Of a stretch of DNA of 62,734 bases, positions 9,380 through 17,499 are shown one piece after another. A program made the translations under genes and the position numbers. How positions within the stretch are numbered: position 1 is the stretch's first letter; each line of letters opens with the position of its first letter. The notes beneath the pieces were generated by a model, which was given only the letters and a program-made list of their open reading frames with translations, was not told where the DNA came from and ran no database searches. This stretch comes from Paracoccaceae bacterium (GTDB taxonomy: Bacteria; Pseudomonadota; Alphaproteobacteria; Rhodobacterales; Rhodobacteraceae): the NCBI GenBank assembly GCA_022822495.1, contig JAJEBQ010000044.1:1-62734 (forward strand). The letters are read 5' to 3'.

Positions 9380-10515
9380 TGGAGTGTTACCCGGCGCTTG
9401 GCAAGGACCGGTTTGCGATGGCCGTCAAGGCCCGGATACCGGTGGCCGAACGCTGGGCCCGGATGGACCACCAGGATCAAAAGCGGGCCTGTCCCACGGG
9501 CGAGGTCGGTGCGGGCGTCCGGCTGTAACGCCGGCAATGGACCGTTGCAAACGGCTTTGACGAAACGCCGCCCCAGGGCTTTTACCAGGCCCCGGTTAAT
9601 GCGGCGGCCGCGGGCGCGGTGGAAACGCCGCCCGGCTCCGGCATCTTTGACACCGGCTGGGTCGAGTGGATCGATGACGGCGGGGTGTCCCGTCGTGGCG
9701 TGCGGATCGTCGAGATCGGCTGGACGGAGGCCCAGGATCCGAATGACGGCACCATCACCATTACCGTCGAGACCGGTATTGTCCGCGAGGTGGTGGCCTG
9801 TGGCGACTGGGGAACGGAGGATGTCCACAACACGTTCGACATCCCGGTCTATGAACGTAACGACGTGGTCTGGAGCCAGGAGAGAACGTGCGGTTCCGGG
9901 GTGCATCCGGGGTATGCCGGCGGTACCTGGAAGTCCCAGCAGGTGAGGACCACCGTAACCACCCGCTGGCCGGCGGCGATGAACCGGCCGGACCGGGTCA
10001 CGGAAGCCCGGACGGAAATGTCCGTTGATCCGGCCGCGTGCACGCAGGTCAGGGGACGGAACGGCACCCTGGTTGAGGTCGGGACCCCGTCCTGCCATGA
10101 CGGGTGTTATCGGGATGTGGTCAAGAACGAATTCGACCCCAATGACCGGGTAGATGCCTGTCCCACGGGTTACACCGGTTCCCGGACCTACCGGCGCACC
10201 CGGAGTTTCACCTGGCGCGGCGTAGCCGCGCCGGTGCCCTTTGTGGCGGACCACCGGGTGGACGGCTCGGAGGGGGCCTGGAGCTACACCTCGGGGACCT
10301 GCACGCGAATAAGCACCCCCGGCACCAACAATTCGGACGACGATGATGACGACAATGGCGGCTACACCAGACCCCGGCAAACTACCAACAACAACAATGG
10401 CGGGAATACGGGAGGAAACCCAGGACGTGGTCATCCGGCAGCACCTGATGCCGGTAGCAATGACGGCTATAATCGTAATCCTCAGGGCTGGAACCGGGGG
10501 AATATTGGATTATGA
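9379..10515 (+). pseudogene. Large GC-rich surface/exported-type protein with an in-frame TAA
   Basis: From ATG 9379 the frame reads sensibly (MECYPALGKDRFAMAV) to TAA at 9526-9528, then continues in the same frame with equally protein-like sequence (RRQWTVANGFDETPPQGFY) to 10515. A point change of a sense codon (for example TAC) to TAA is the simplest explanation. The body is tryptophan-, glycine- and charge-rich with paired cysteines (VACGDWGTEDV, TCGSGVHPGYAGGTW, CHDGCYRDV), suggesting an extracytoplasmic, disulphide-bonded fold. The tail has an Asp run followed by Asn/Gly-rich low complexity. A downstream GTG at 9619 could restart a 298-residue product. The stop overlaps the ankyrin gene start (ATGA at 10512). 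Function unknown. Confidence 0.5.
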
Positions 10516-11270
10516 GGTTGCTTTTACCAACACTCCTGTTCCTGGTTCTGTTGTCCGGAAGTGGAGCCAAGGCCGCAGACGAGGTCAATGCCTATGGAAC
10601 TTCGGCTCTCTATGAAGCCGCGTTGTTCGACCGGACGGCACAGGCAAGGAGGCTTCTGAAGAACGGAGCCGATCCCAACTTCCGGACGGTCAGTCCCCAA
10701 CCGACACGCAATCGTGGCCTGACGCCTCTTTTTGCAACCATTGCCGGTGATAGTCCGGAAATCACAAGAATGCTTCTGCAGCATGGTACTGATCCCACCA
10801 TCATATTCAATGACAATCATTCCCTTCTCGACTATGCGGTTTCGAAATGGAGCTGGAACCGGATAAACGAGCCGCGCAAGGCGGAGCAGAGCCAGGAAAT
10901 TGTTCGACTGCTGGTCGAGGCCGGCGCGGATCCCACTAAGGATGTAGATGGTGTTTCACCGGTCAGCCTGGTGGCCGGTTATCGTACACCTGGCATCAAA
11001 TACACCAGAGACCATTCGAGCGGCTGGCTACACCAGCTGATGCTTTCTCATGTCGACGACCCCTCGAAGTTTGATGACACCATGAAGTGGCAGGGCAAGG
11101 GGTGTTACGGCTACGTGGTCGAACGCACCGACCGGAAGCTGAGCCTGATTGCCCAGAAGGTCTACGGCGATCCGGACCGCTGGCCGGAACTGGCGCGGCT
11201 CAACGCCATATCGCGGGACAATCCCTACCGGAGGGGCGACTGCCTGAAGGTGTTCGATGTCTATTGGTGA
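10512..11270 (+). CDS. Exported ankyrin-repeat protein with LysM-like C-terminus
   Basis: A 252-residue protein. A signal peptide (MRLLLPTLLFLVLLSGSGAKA) precedes ankyrin repeats (ALYEAALFDRTAQARRLLKN with GADPNF; GLTPLFATIAGDSPEITRML; EIVRLLVEAGADPT). The last 60 residues (SLIAQKVYGDPDRWPELARL, then NPYRRGDCLKVF) resemble the LysM-type ending found in periplasmic proteins that bind peptidoglycan. The start overlaps the upstream frame by 4 bases, so it sits in one transcription unit with the damaged genes at 8851-10515. The last 218 bases occur a second time at 11980-12197, beyond the BrnTA module. I infer a periplasmic or cell-wall-associated binding protein. Confidence 0.7.
   Translation: MRLLLPTLLFLVLLSGSGAKAADEVNAYGTSALYEAALFDRTAQARRLLKNGADPNFRTVSPQPTRNRGLTPLFATIAGDSPEITRMLLQHGTDPTIIFNDNHSLLDYAVSKWSWNRINEPRKAEQSQEIVRLLVEAGADPTKDVDGVSPVSLVAGYRTPGIKYTRDHSSGWLHQLMLSHVDDPSKFDDTMKWQGKGCYGYVVERTDRKLSLIAQKVYGDPDRWPELARLNAISRDNPYRRGDCLKVFDVYW
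11053..11270 (+). repeat. 218-bp direct repeat, copy 1 (3' end of the ankyrin/LysM-like gene)
   Basis: Matches 11980-12197 over 218 bases without gaps, with 15 mismatches by my count (about 93% identity). Both copies end at a TGA in the same frame. They bracket the BrnT-BrnA module, which lies on the opposite strand. Confidence 0.9.
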
Positions 11271-11312
11271 AGGGCATTTTCCCGGTCAAGCACCTTATAT
11301 CTTTTTGGTTTT

Positions 11313-11347
11313 ACCGAATGACGGGGGTACCCCGCACCCCATTCAGT
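11313..11347. repeat. REP-like palindromic repeat, copy 1
   Basis: An imperfect palindrome, CCGAATG...ACCCCGCACCCCATTCAG, preceded by TTTTTGGTTTTA. Related copies lie at 12651, 12891 and 13874. All are intergenic in the GC-rich block. Confidence 0.55.
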
Positions 11348-11394
11348 GAAATCATTTAATCCTTACATCTGGATTCCCGCGGAGGGTTATGCCA

Positions 11395-11613
11395 TCATCC
11401 AGACGGATGGCGTTTTACCAGGGATGAACTGAGAATACCGCGCTGCCTTTCCTTTCGGTCAAGTATCTTGTCTGCCAACAAGGTATGGGCGGAATACACG
11501 CGCTTTTTTTTCAGGCCAGGACGTTGGGCCTTGGACCAGTCAACAGCATCACCAAGGTCCTTGCCCTCGTCGAAACGGCGGTCGAATTCAGCCGCTGTCA
11601 TTGTTGTCTTCAT
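11395..11613 (-). CDS. brnA: BrnA-type antitoxin, short or degenerate C-terminus
   Basis: A 72-residue protein starting MKTTMTAAEFDRRFDEGKDL. The N-terminal part and DWSKAQRPGLKKKRV match the BrnA layout. A ribbon-helix-helix-like stretch follows (KILDRKERQRGILSSSLVK), but the usual beta-strand at its front and the end of the DNA-binding domain look altered or cut short. BrnA normally binds BrnT and represses the brnTA promoter. Its start overlaps the end of brnT by 26 bases. The antitoxin may therefore be weakened; confirm by alignment. Confidence 0.65.
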   Translation of the reverse strand: MKTTMTAAEFDRRFDEGKDLGDAVDWSKAQRPGLKKKRVYSAHTLLADKILDRKERQRGILSSSLVKRHPSG

Positions 11614-11863
11614 ATCTGTCAATCTCCTCGTTCCGGGCACGGCGCACTGAAATAATACGGATATTGCCACCACGCGGTGTCCAGATGGCTGTCCAATGCC
11701 TGTTGGCAACCATGCCGATTGTCAGGAACCGTCGTTCCCCGACGGTACTGGCTTCAATTTCCATTCGCCAGGGATCATTCCAAATCGCCTCGGCTTGCCT
11801 GAAGTTAATATCATGTTTTGCTTCATTTGCAATATTTTTCTTGGGATCCCACTCAAATGCCAT
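11588..11863 (-). CDS. brnT: BrnT-type ribonuclease toxin
   Basis: A 91-residue protein beginning MAFEWDPKKNIANEAKHDI, the typical BrnT opening, followed by NFRQAEAIWNDPW, a strand with VGERRFLTIGMV and the conserved end IRIISVRRARNEEIDRYE. BrnT is a RelE-fold ribonuclease that blocks translation under stress. I chose the ATG at 11863 rather than an upstream one because it matches the family start. The gene precedes and overlaps brnA. The pair runs against the neighbouring genes and lies exactly between the two 218-bp repeats. Confidence 0.82.
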   Translation of the reverse strand: MAFEWDPKKNIANEAKHDINFRQAEAIWNDPWRMEIEASTVGERRFLTIGMVANRHWTAIWTPRGGNIRIISVRRARNEEIDRYEDNNDSG

Positions 11864-11979
11864 GGGAATTACTTGGAATGGTTTCCCTGTTTTTTCAATG
11901 GAGGACCCCCTGACCTTCCCCAAAACAGTCCGATGATACCAAATCCTGCAAAGGTCCCGGAACCGACACAACCACCGAA

Positions 11980-12197
11980 TCGACGATCCCTCCAAGCTTG
12001 ATGAGACCATGAAGTGGCAGGGCAAGGGGTGTTACGGCTATGTGGTCGAACGCACCGACCGGAAGTTGAGCCTCATAGCCCGCAAGGTCTACGGCGATGC
12101 GGATCGCTGGCCGGAACTGGCGCGGCTCAACGCCATATCGCGGGACAATCCCTACCGGCGGGGCGACTGCCTGAAGGTGTTCGATGTCAAGTGGTGA
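11980..12197 (+). pseudogene. 218-bp repeat copy 2: detached LysM-like tail
   Basis: A second copy of the last 218 bases of the ankyrin/LysM-like gene. In frame it reads DDPSKLDETMKWQGKGCYGY and ends FDVKW against FDVYW in copy 1. There is no signal peptide or ankyrin part in front. An internal ATG (12009) could give a 62-residue peptide, but nothing suggests it is made. Best read as the original gene end left behind when the BrnTA segment was inserted, or as the product of a recombination between two alleles. Confidence 0.75.
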
Positions 12198-12341
12198 GGA
12201 AGATTCCAACCACCCGGTTGATAATTGTTGCGAGAAGTTGGGTCATGAAAATTTCAGGTTCCAGGCCAATGATACTTGATTGAGCACATCCTTACGGGTA
12301 TATTCATTAACCATCTATTGAAGAATTACAGGATTGCCGGA

Positions 12342-12560
12342 ATGCCTGAGCAGAAAAATTGGAAAAGTCTGAGATTAAAGGTTGCTGTCATGGAAGAACG
12401 AATGGAAACAATGAACGAACGCTATGACAAGGGCTGGGCCCTTTTGCGGGAGGACATTGCCAAGCGGGATATCGCCAACACCCGCTGGCTGATTGCGGTG
12501 ATTACCGCTGCCACGGCAATCATCATTGCCGTCATGGCTGTCCTGCTGTCCAATACCTGA
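12342..12560 (+). CDS. Small coiled-coil, single-pass membrane protein
   Basis: From ATG 12342 (MPEQKNWKSLRLKVAVMEER) a 72-residue protein: a charged helical N-terminus likely to form a short coiled coil (ERMETMNERYDKGWALLRED) and one C-terminal transmembrane helix (WLIAVITAATAIIIAVMAVLL). An upstream in-frame ATG at 12276 would add 22 residues. Such proteins are common beside mobile elements and in phage-derived DNA; no specific function can be given. Confidence 0.5.
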   Translation: MPEQKNWKSLRLKVAVMEERMETMNERYDKGWALLREDIAKRDIANTRWLIAVITAATAIIIAVMAVLLSNT

Positions 12561-12650
12561 CCCCAACACCCCCCATGACGTCAAATCAATAACGACCATG
12601 ATTGAGAGGGGTACATTCCCCGGCTCACAAGACCCGGATTTTTGTTTTCC

Positions 12651-12679
12651 TTGAATGGGAAGCGGGATGCCCCGCGACC
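12651..12679. repeat. REP-like palindromic repeat, copy 2 (partial)
   Basis: TGAATGGGAAGCGGGATGCC followed by CCGCG resembles the left and centre parts of the other copies, but the right CATTC arm is missing. Confidence 0.35.
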
Positions 12680-12890
12680 AAAGACTTGCACATTCTCGGG
12701 AGATGGCTTATAAGGTAGTCATGGTGACACAAGAATATCTGGCATGGAAGGTCGGATTGGCTGAGGTTTCCTTCATGACGGGCTTAAACCCCTTTATCAA
12801 GGAAGTTCAGGCGGCCATCTATGCCGACGACTGTTTCCTGCTGCCGGACAAGTAAGGTTCCAGAGATAAAAAGCACGTCCTTCTGGTTTT

Positions 12891-12926
12891 ACTGAATGGT
12901 GGTGACACCCCGCACCTCATTCGGGG
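12891..12926. repeat. REP-like palindromic repeat, copy 3
   Basis: CTGAATGGTGGTG...CCCCGCACCTCATTCGG, preceded by CTTCTGGTTTTA, is closely similar to copy 1 over about 45 bases. Confidence 0.55.
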
Positions 12927-13021
12927 AAACAAAAAACCGGAAATCGTGGTGCATGATTTTTTCTTGCCATACGACAATCCCTTCCTTATACTCTGTTTCA
13001 TGACAATGAGGAACAATCCCT

Positions 13022-13780
13022 ATGCCAACCCCACTTGATGAACACCATATTATCGGTCCCCTGGGTTCTGACTTCTGGCGGCTCAGGGTACCACCGGAAC
13101 TGGTACCCGCACTTGCCCGTGAATTCGACTGGAACCGGTTGGGCCGCCGCGTCATGATTGATGCCAGGGAAGGCATCATTACCTGGATGAGCCCTTCCGG
13201 AACGCATGAGGGTCTGATCGAATCCTCCGATCAGACGGTCAAGGTGGCTGGAGCCATTTTGAAAACGGAAGTCAAGGCCGTGCGAGGAATCCGCTGGAAG
13301 CGACCCGATGATCCCCCCAATGTCGGTCTGGAGGCCGATGCCTCCTTTTATATCGGGACCAATGCCGAACTCTGGCTCGCCATTTACGGCAAAGGTGGTG
13401 AGAAGGCTGTATTGGACTTTGAAGCCAAGACACCCCCGGATCTTGTTATCGAGGTTGAGGTTGCCAATGCCGATGAGGACAAGCCAAACCGGTATGCAAG
13501 AATTGGTGTCAAGGAAATGTGGCGGGTCTACGGAAAAATGGGAAGTGACAGGTTCAGCGTCGAGATCCTCAACCTCCAGGAGGGCAATGGTCCTAGGCCG
13601 GTTGAGAATTCCCTTGTACTTGAGGGGCTGGACCCCAAAATTCTTCCCGATGCTTTCAGATTGGCCCGTGGCAATGATTACACGGGATTGCAGGCATTGC
13701 TGAAGTCAAAACTTATCCCCGCAGATAATCCGAAAGATGACAAGGAAAAACAGAAACCACCCACTCCCCGTTTTATGTAG
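13022..13780 (+). CDS. Uma2-family (DUF820) putative endonuclease
   Basis: A 252-residue protein with the Uma2/DUF820 restriction-endonuclease-like core: GLEADASFYI, then PPDLVIEVEVANADEDK (the D...E-x-E pattern of the PD-(D/E)xK fold), then RYARIGVKEMWRV. The C-terminal 30 residues are Lys/Pro-rich and probably disordered. Family members are widespread in cyanobacteria and in accessory DNA of other bacteria and are thought to be nucleases, but the substrate is generally unknown. It stands alone on the plus strand between REP-like copies. Confidence 0.75.
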   Translation: MPTPLDEHHIIGPLGSDFWRLRVPPELVPALAREFDWNRLGRRVMIDAREGIITWMSPSGTHEGLIESSDQTVKVAGAILKTEVKAVRGIRWKRPDDPPNVGLEADASFYIGTNAELWLAIYGKGGEKAVLDFEAKTPPDLVIEVEVANADEDKPNRYARIGVKEMWRVYGKMGSDRFSVEILNLQEGNGPRPVENSLVLEGLDPKILPDAFRLARGNDYTGLQALLKSKLIPADNPKDDKEKQKPPTPRFM

Positions 13781-13873
13781 GTCCCGTAACCGAAAGGAAC
13801 GGCCAGCCACGGAGGGGATGCCTCATCGCCACCGACACCCGCTTTTCCGACCCTGGATGAGATAATTTCATTT

Positions 13874-13898
13874 TAATGGCGGGGCACCCCATTCGGTT
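13874..13898. repeat. REP-like palindromic repeat, copy 4
   Basis: TAATGGCGGGGCACCCCATT followed by CGG: a compact copy that keeps both the AATGG and CCATTCGG arms. Confidence 0.45.
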
Positions 13899-13961
13899 AC
13901 ATAATCATTACCAAACCATCCTCCAACCCTTATATTCAGGAACATCAGGAAGGAGACAAAT

Positions 13962-14273
13962 ATGCACCAGCTGATTGCAGGCAAAAAGGAGGAGATCGCG
14001 GCCATCTGCCGCAGGCACAGGGTTGAACGCCTGGAGGTGTTTGGCTCCGCTGCCCGTGGCACCGATTTCGATGCGAACAAAAGTGATGTCGATTTCCTGG
14101 TGGAGTTCAATACCGAAAAAACCCCGGTAACCCTGGAACGCTACTTGGGAATGATTGATGACCTGAGTTCGACCATATCCAGGGAAGTGGACCTTGTGGA
14201 GGATAAATGGATCCGGAACCCCTACCTGAAGGAAGCCCTCAACGAGGAACGGGAGGTGGTCTTTGAGGAGTGA
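13962..14273 (+). CDS. MNT-type nucleotidyltransferase antitoxin (MntA-like)
   Basis: A 103-residue minimal nucleotidyltransferase. The active-site block is complete: FGSAARGTDFDANKSDVDFL gives GS followed by the D-x-D metal ligands, with a third acidic residue in EVDLVED. In characterised HepT-MntA pairs the MNT protein adds AMP to the HEPN toxin and so blocks it. The gene overlaps the downstream HEPN gene by 11 bases. A related pair with a damaged toxin lies at 33715-34405. Confidence 0.85.
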   Translation: MHQLIAGKKEEIAAICRRHRVERLEVFGSAARGTDFDANKSDVDFLVEFNTEKTPVTLERYLGMIDDLSSTISREVDLVEDKWIRNPYLKEALNEEREVVFEE

Positions 14274-14667
14274 ACCCCGGATATTGCGTCAAGACATTGA
14301 AACCGATTGTCAGCGGATCATGGACAATACGGCCCATTTGCAAAAGTCTGACTGGCTTGCATCCAGTTGGGACCAGGATGCAGCTGAACGGAATATTGAA
14401 AGAATCGCCGAAGCCCTGAACAAGACCAGGGATCACAACCCGGAGCTTGTACCAAGAATACCTGGTTATCACCAGATCAGGGGCATGCGAAATATAATCG
14501 TTCACCAATATCATGCCGTCAATCTGGATATTGTCTGGCACAGCATTATCAAGGATATTCCGGTATTGCATGAAGCGGCTTCACGATTGCTGGATGAATT
14601 TGATCCACAACAAAGCAAGGACAAGGAACCCGATCCCTCTCCCCCATCACCGGTTTCAAGGATGTAG
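14263..14667 (+). CDS. HEPN ribonuclease toxin (HepT-like)
   Basis: A 134-residue HEPN protein (MRSEPRILRQDIETDCQRIM from a TTG start inside the MNT gene). The catalytic R-x4-6-H motif is intact: MRNIIVHQYHAV, including the tyrosine after the histidine that the MNT partner would modify. HEPN toxins cleave RNA. The C-terminus has a charged, Pro/Ser-rich tail (DKEPDPSPPSPVSRM) not needed by the fold. The pair looks functional, unlike the second copy in this window. Confidence 0.82.
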   Translation: MRSEPRILRQDIETDCQRIMDNTAHLQKSDWLASSWDQDAAERNIERIAEALNKTRDHNPELVPRIPGYHQIRGMRNIIVHQYHAVNLDIVWHSIIKDIPVLHEAASRLLDEFDPQQSKDKEPDPSPPSPVSRM

Positions 14668-14779
14668 GGATCGATTTGAGGACGGGGACGCTCCGATCTC
14701 ACTGACAGCGATTGTCGGGATTCTAATTTACAGCATGAAAATATGGAAACTCTTATGCCAAATCAATTCGGTATTTTAC

Positions 14780-15553
14780 CTACTCTGAAGCAATTGGTTC
14801 ATTCATGGTTTCTGAATAACAGGTATATCCTGTCCATCTACACAATCTATTTTCTTGAACGAGCTCTTCCCTAATCACATTAACCGATCTGATCGCAGAC
14901 CACTGAATAAATCTGATGCTTCTTTCATCGGGTAATGCAACCAACATACCTGCAGACAAATTACGAACCAGCACAGCGTTGTTGATAGCATCGCCATCTT
15001 CCAAGATTAACGAATACTCACCTTCGTCAAAGCGAAGTATCTCCTCAGCATCTATCATTGCGAGCCAAGCTAAACCTATAATAATTGGAGGAACATAGAT
15101 CCAGATACTAATGATTAAGGGGGTATATTTCCTGGGTATCCAAGGCCATATTGATGTGAAGTGTGCAATTACCCACCATGCAAGTGCAGCAATAAGTAAT
15201 AGCCAGCTCAACGCACCAGACGGTTTAAAAAAATAATTTCCGAGGAAAAAAATCACAAAACAACAAATCATTAAAATGATTGACCAAAACGGATTATCAG
15301 TCATCCATTTAGGGTGTTTGGGACTCTGCCCACGTACAGGTTGTTTTTCAAACCAGGAAATTAGGAGCACCCCAATCGGCGTAGAGATAATTAAAAATGG
15401 CAACCATCGCACCGCAGAAATCAGGTAGTCAGATGCCTGGGGAAGGTCCACAAGGTCCGGTACAAGCCTTTGATAGAAAACCCATTCGTACAAGACGGAT
15501 ACAAGTATTGCCGAGAACGTAACAAATGGAATGAGGGAATTCAGTTTTTTCAT
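14780..15553 (-). CDS. Polytopic membrane protein of unknown function
   Basis: A 257-residue protein with about five hydrophobic segments in the first 170 residues (LIPFVTFSAILVSVLYEW; LPFLIISTPIGVLLISW; SIILMICCFVIFFLGNYFF; LLLIAALAWWVIAHF; IISIWIYVPPIIIGLAW). A soluble C-terminal domain of about 85 residues follows (FDEGEYSLILEDGDAINNAV, ending with three cysteines). More AT-rich than its neighbours. No family recognised. It runs divergently from umuD. Confidence 0.55.
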   Translation of the reverse strand: MKKLNSLIPFVTFSAILVSVLYEWVFYQRLVPDLVDLPQASDYLISAVRWLPFLIISTPIGVLLISWFEKQPVRGQSPKHPKWMTDNPFWSIILMICCFVIFFLGNYFFKPSGALSWLLLIAALAWWVIAHFTSIWPWIPRKYTPLIISIWIYVPPIIIGLAWLAMIDAEEILRFDEGEYSLILEDGDAINNAVLVRNLSAGMLVALPDERSIRFIQWSAIRSVNVIREELVQENRLCRWTGYTCYSETMNEPIASE

Positions 15554-15706
15554 TTCAAAATTTAATATTGGGTTGATTTATAATTTATTGGATTTGCTTT
15601 TCTTATTTTTAAAGAATCTGATTGTGATACGGAATGGGATTCAGATATAAATCTTGTGTTAAAATGAGACGCCTGAATTTGAATATGTTGTTTTGCAGGG
15701 GGTAAT

Positions 15707-16147
15707 GTGAAAAAAAGTCCCGAGTGTGAACTTGTCAGGATGGAGAAAAGGTCACATGTTGATCTGTCCCTTTATGCATCTCCCGTCGAGGCCGGGTTTC
15801 CTTCACCCGCCGACGATTATCTTGAAACCGTTCTGGATCTCAACGACTTTCTTGTACCAAGACCTGCGGCCAGTTTTTTGGTTCGGGTGCAAGGGGACAG
15901 TATGTCTGAAGCCGGCATATTGGATGGATCACTGCTGGTGGTTGATGCAAGCATTGAAGCCCAAAACGGCATGATTGTTCTTGCCATTGTTGATAATGAG
16001 TTTACGGTCAAGCGTTTGGTCAAGATCAGGGAAACCTGGATTCTAAAGCCTGACCATCCAGGGTATTCCGAAATACCGGTAACCCCTGACACTGAAATAC
16101 GAGGTGTCGTAACGGCGAGTATCCAGAAGTTTGTGGGCAACTTCTGA
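15707..16147 (+). CDS. umuD: UmuD-like translesion-synthesis subunit (S24 protease)
   Basis: A 146-residue S24-family self-cleaving protein. The expected cleavage bond Ala29-Gly30 (SPVEAGFPSP), nucleophile Ser65 (VQGDSMSEAG) and Lys102 (EFTVKRLV) are all present. After RecA-stimulated cleavage UmuD' joins UmuC to form polymerase V. The GTG start at 15707 follows a GGGGG ribosome binding site. The stop overlaps the umuC start (TGATG), so the two are coupled. I looked for a LexA box upstream (E. coli type and GTTC-N7-GTTC) and found none that is convincing. umuDC pairs are common on conjugative elements. Confidence 0.9.
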   Translation: MKKSPECELVRMEKRSHVDLSLYASPVEAGFPSPADDYLETVLDLNDFLVPRPAASFLVRVQGDSMSEAGILDGSLLVVDASIEAQNGMIVLAIVDNEFTVKRLVKIRETWILKPDHPGYSEIPVTPDTEIRGVVTASIQKFVGNF

Positions 16148-17388
16148 TGTTTGCCCTGGTGGACTGCAACAATTTCTATGCCAGTTGCGAGCGGGTTTTC
16201 CGACCGGAATGGCGACAGCGTCCCATTGCCGTTCTCTCCAACAATGACGGCTGCCTGATTGCCCGTTCGGATGAAGTCAAGGCCATGGGCTACAAGCTGG
16301 GAGCCTCCTATTTCAAGGTTAGAAAACAGCTCGCCCGGGATGGCGTGATTGTCCGGAGCAGCAACTATGCCCTTTATGGTGATCTCTCCCAGCGGGTCAT
16401 GGGATGTCTTGAGGAACTGGCGCCCGTGGTTGAGGTTTACAGCATTGATGAAGCCTTTCTGGATCTTCATGGCATGCGTGATCTTGAGGCTTTTGGTCAT
16501 CATATTGCCGAGACGGTCAAAACGTGGACCGCCATTCCCGTTTCCATCGGGATTGCCCCAACCAAGACCCTGGCCAAGATGGCCAACAGGATTGGCAAGA
16601 CAATGAAGGATACCGGCAATGTCCATGTCATGCAACCACCCTATCCCCTTGACCGGGTGCCCATTGAGGATGTCTGGGGCATTGGAAGACGTCTTTCGCA
16701 ACGTTTGCGCCGGATGGGCATTGGGACAGCCCGGGAGCTCGCTGACCTTGACTGCATGACGGCCCGAAAATCCTTCAGTATTGTCATGGAGAGGACCGTG
16801 CGGGAACTCAGGGGTGAGTCCTGCATCCCGATGGAAGACGTGCCCCCTGATGCCCAACATCTGATGGTCTCACGGGGCTTCAAGGGCAGGGTTACCACCA
16901 AAAACCATCTGCAGGAAGCGGTGGCCACCTATGCTACCCGGGCCGCCGAAAAGGCACGAGCGAAACATGTCTATGCGGGCACTCTTCAGATCTTTATCCG
17001 GACATGCCCCTTTGCCAAGGGATCACGCTATGTCAACAATGCGTCCTGGCGTTTTCTGGAACCCTGCAATGACACGCTTTCCCTGGTCAAGGCAGCCAGC
17101 ACCTGCCTTGATGCGATCTGGAAGGAAGGCTATGCCTATCAGAAGGCCGGAGTGATGTTGACGGACCTGATAACGGCAGACAAAAAACCAACGCCCCTCT
17201 TTGAAAAAACATCCGAACAATCCACCCGTGAACTGATGCGGGTGGTGGATCAGATGAATCACCGTTACGGACGGGAAACCCTCCGGATTACCTCGAGTGG
17301 CTATGACCGTCCCTGGATGATGGCCCGGGAGTTCCTCAGTCCCAGCTATACGACACGATGGGATGATATTCCCACGGTTCGGGCCTGA
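16147..17388 (+). CDS. umuC: UmuC-like Y-family DNA polymerase
   Basis: A 413-residue Y-family polymerase, the catalytic subunit of polymerase V, which copies past damaged bases. The N-terminal metal site (ALVDCNNFYASCERVF), the YSIDEAFLDL block and the helix-hairpin-helix region (DVWGIGRRLSQRLRRMGI) are in place, and the little-finger and UmuC-type C-terminal parts follow, ending in a region where beta-clamp contacts are usual. Length is about that of E. coli UmuC (422). Translationally coupled to umuD. It appears intact and is compositionally like its immediate neighbours. Confidence 0.93.
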   Translation: MFALVDCNNFYASCERVFRPEWRQRPIAVLSNNDGCLIARSDEVKAMGYKLGASYFKVRKQLARDGVIVRSSNYALYGDLSQRVMGCLEELAPVVEVYSIDEAFLDLHGMRDLEAFGHHIAETVKTWTAIPVSIGIAPTKTLAKMANRIGKTMKDTGNVHVMQPPYPLDRVPIEDVWGIGRRLSQRLRRMGIGTARELADLDCMTARKSFSIVMERTVRELRGESCIPMEDVPPDAQHLMVSRGFKGRVTTKNHLQEAVATYATRAAEKARAKHVYAGTLQIFIRTCPFAKGSRYVNNASWRFLEPCNDTLSLVKAASTCLDAIWKEGYAYQKAGVMLTDLITADKKPTPLFEKTSEQSTRELMRVVDQMNHRYGRETLRITSSGYDRPWMMAREFLSPSYTTRWDDIPTVRA

Positions 17389-17499
17389 AACGGGATGAAG
17401 GATGATGTGTGGTCGATTTTCCCAAGGCAGAATCGAGCATCAGCAAGTCTCAAAAACGGATATTCTTCACGTGAATCATGACCAGTCTCCCTCACTTCT

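Larger units (their letters stand above)
12561..13021 (+). other. Spacer with a short possible gene and two REP-like copies
   Basis: A frame at 12655-12855 (66 codons; the more plausible start at codon 17 reads MAYKVVMVTQEYLAWKVG) might encode a small protein, but I do not recognise it and see no strong ribosome binding site. Two copies of the REP-like palindrome flank it. Confidence 0.3.

Noticed and set aside
9331..10434. A 367-codon minus-strand open frame
   Set aside because: It mirrors the GC-rich exported-protein gene on the plus strand, is very rich in Gly, Pro, Arg and His and has no recognisable domain; it is the antisense shadow.
15817..16860. A 347-codon minus-strand open frame across umuDC
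   Set aside because: The plus strand here carries UmuD and UmuC with all active-site residues, so the minus frame is a shadow.
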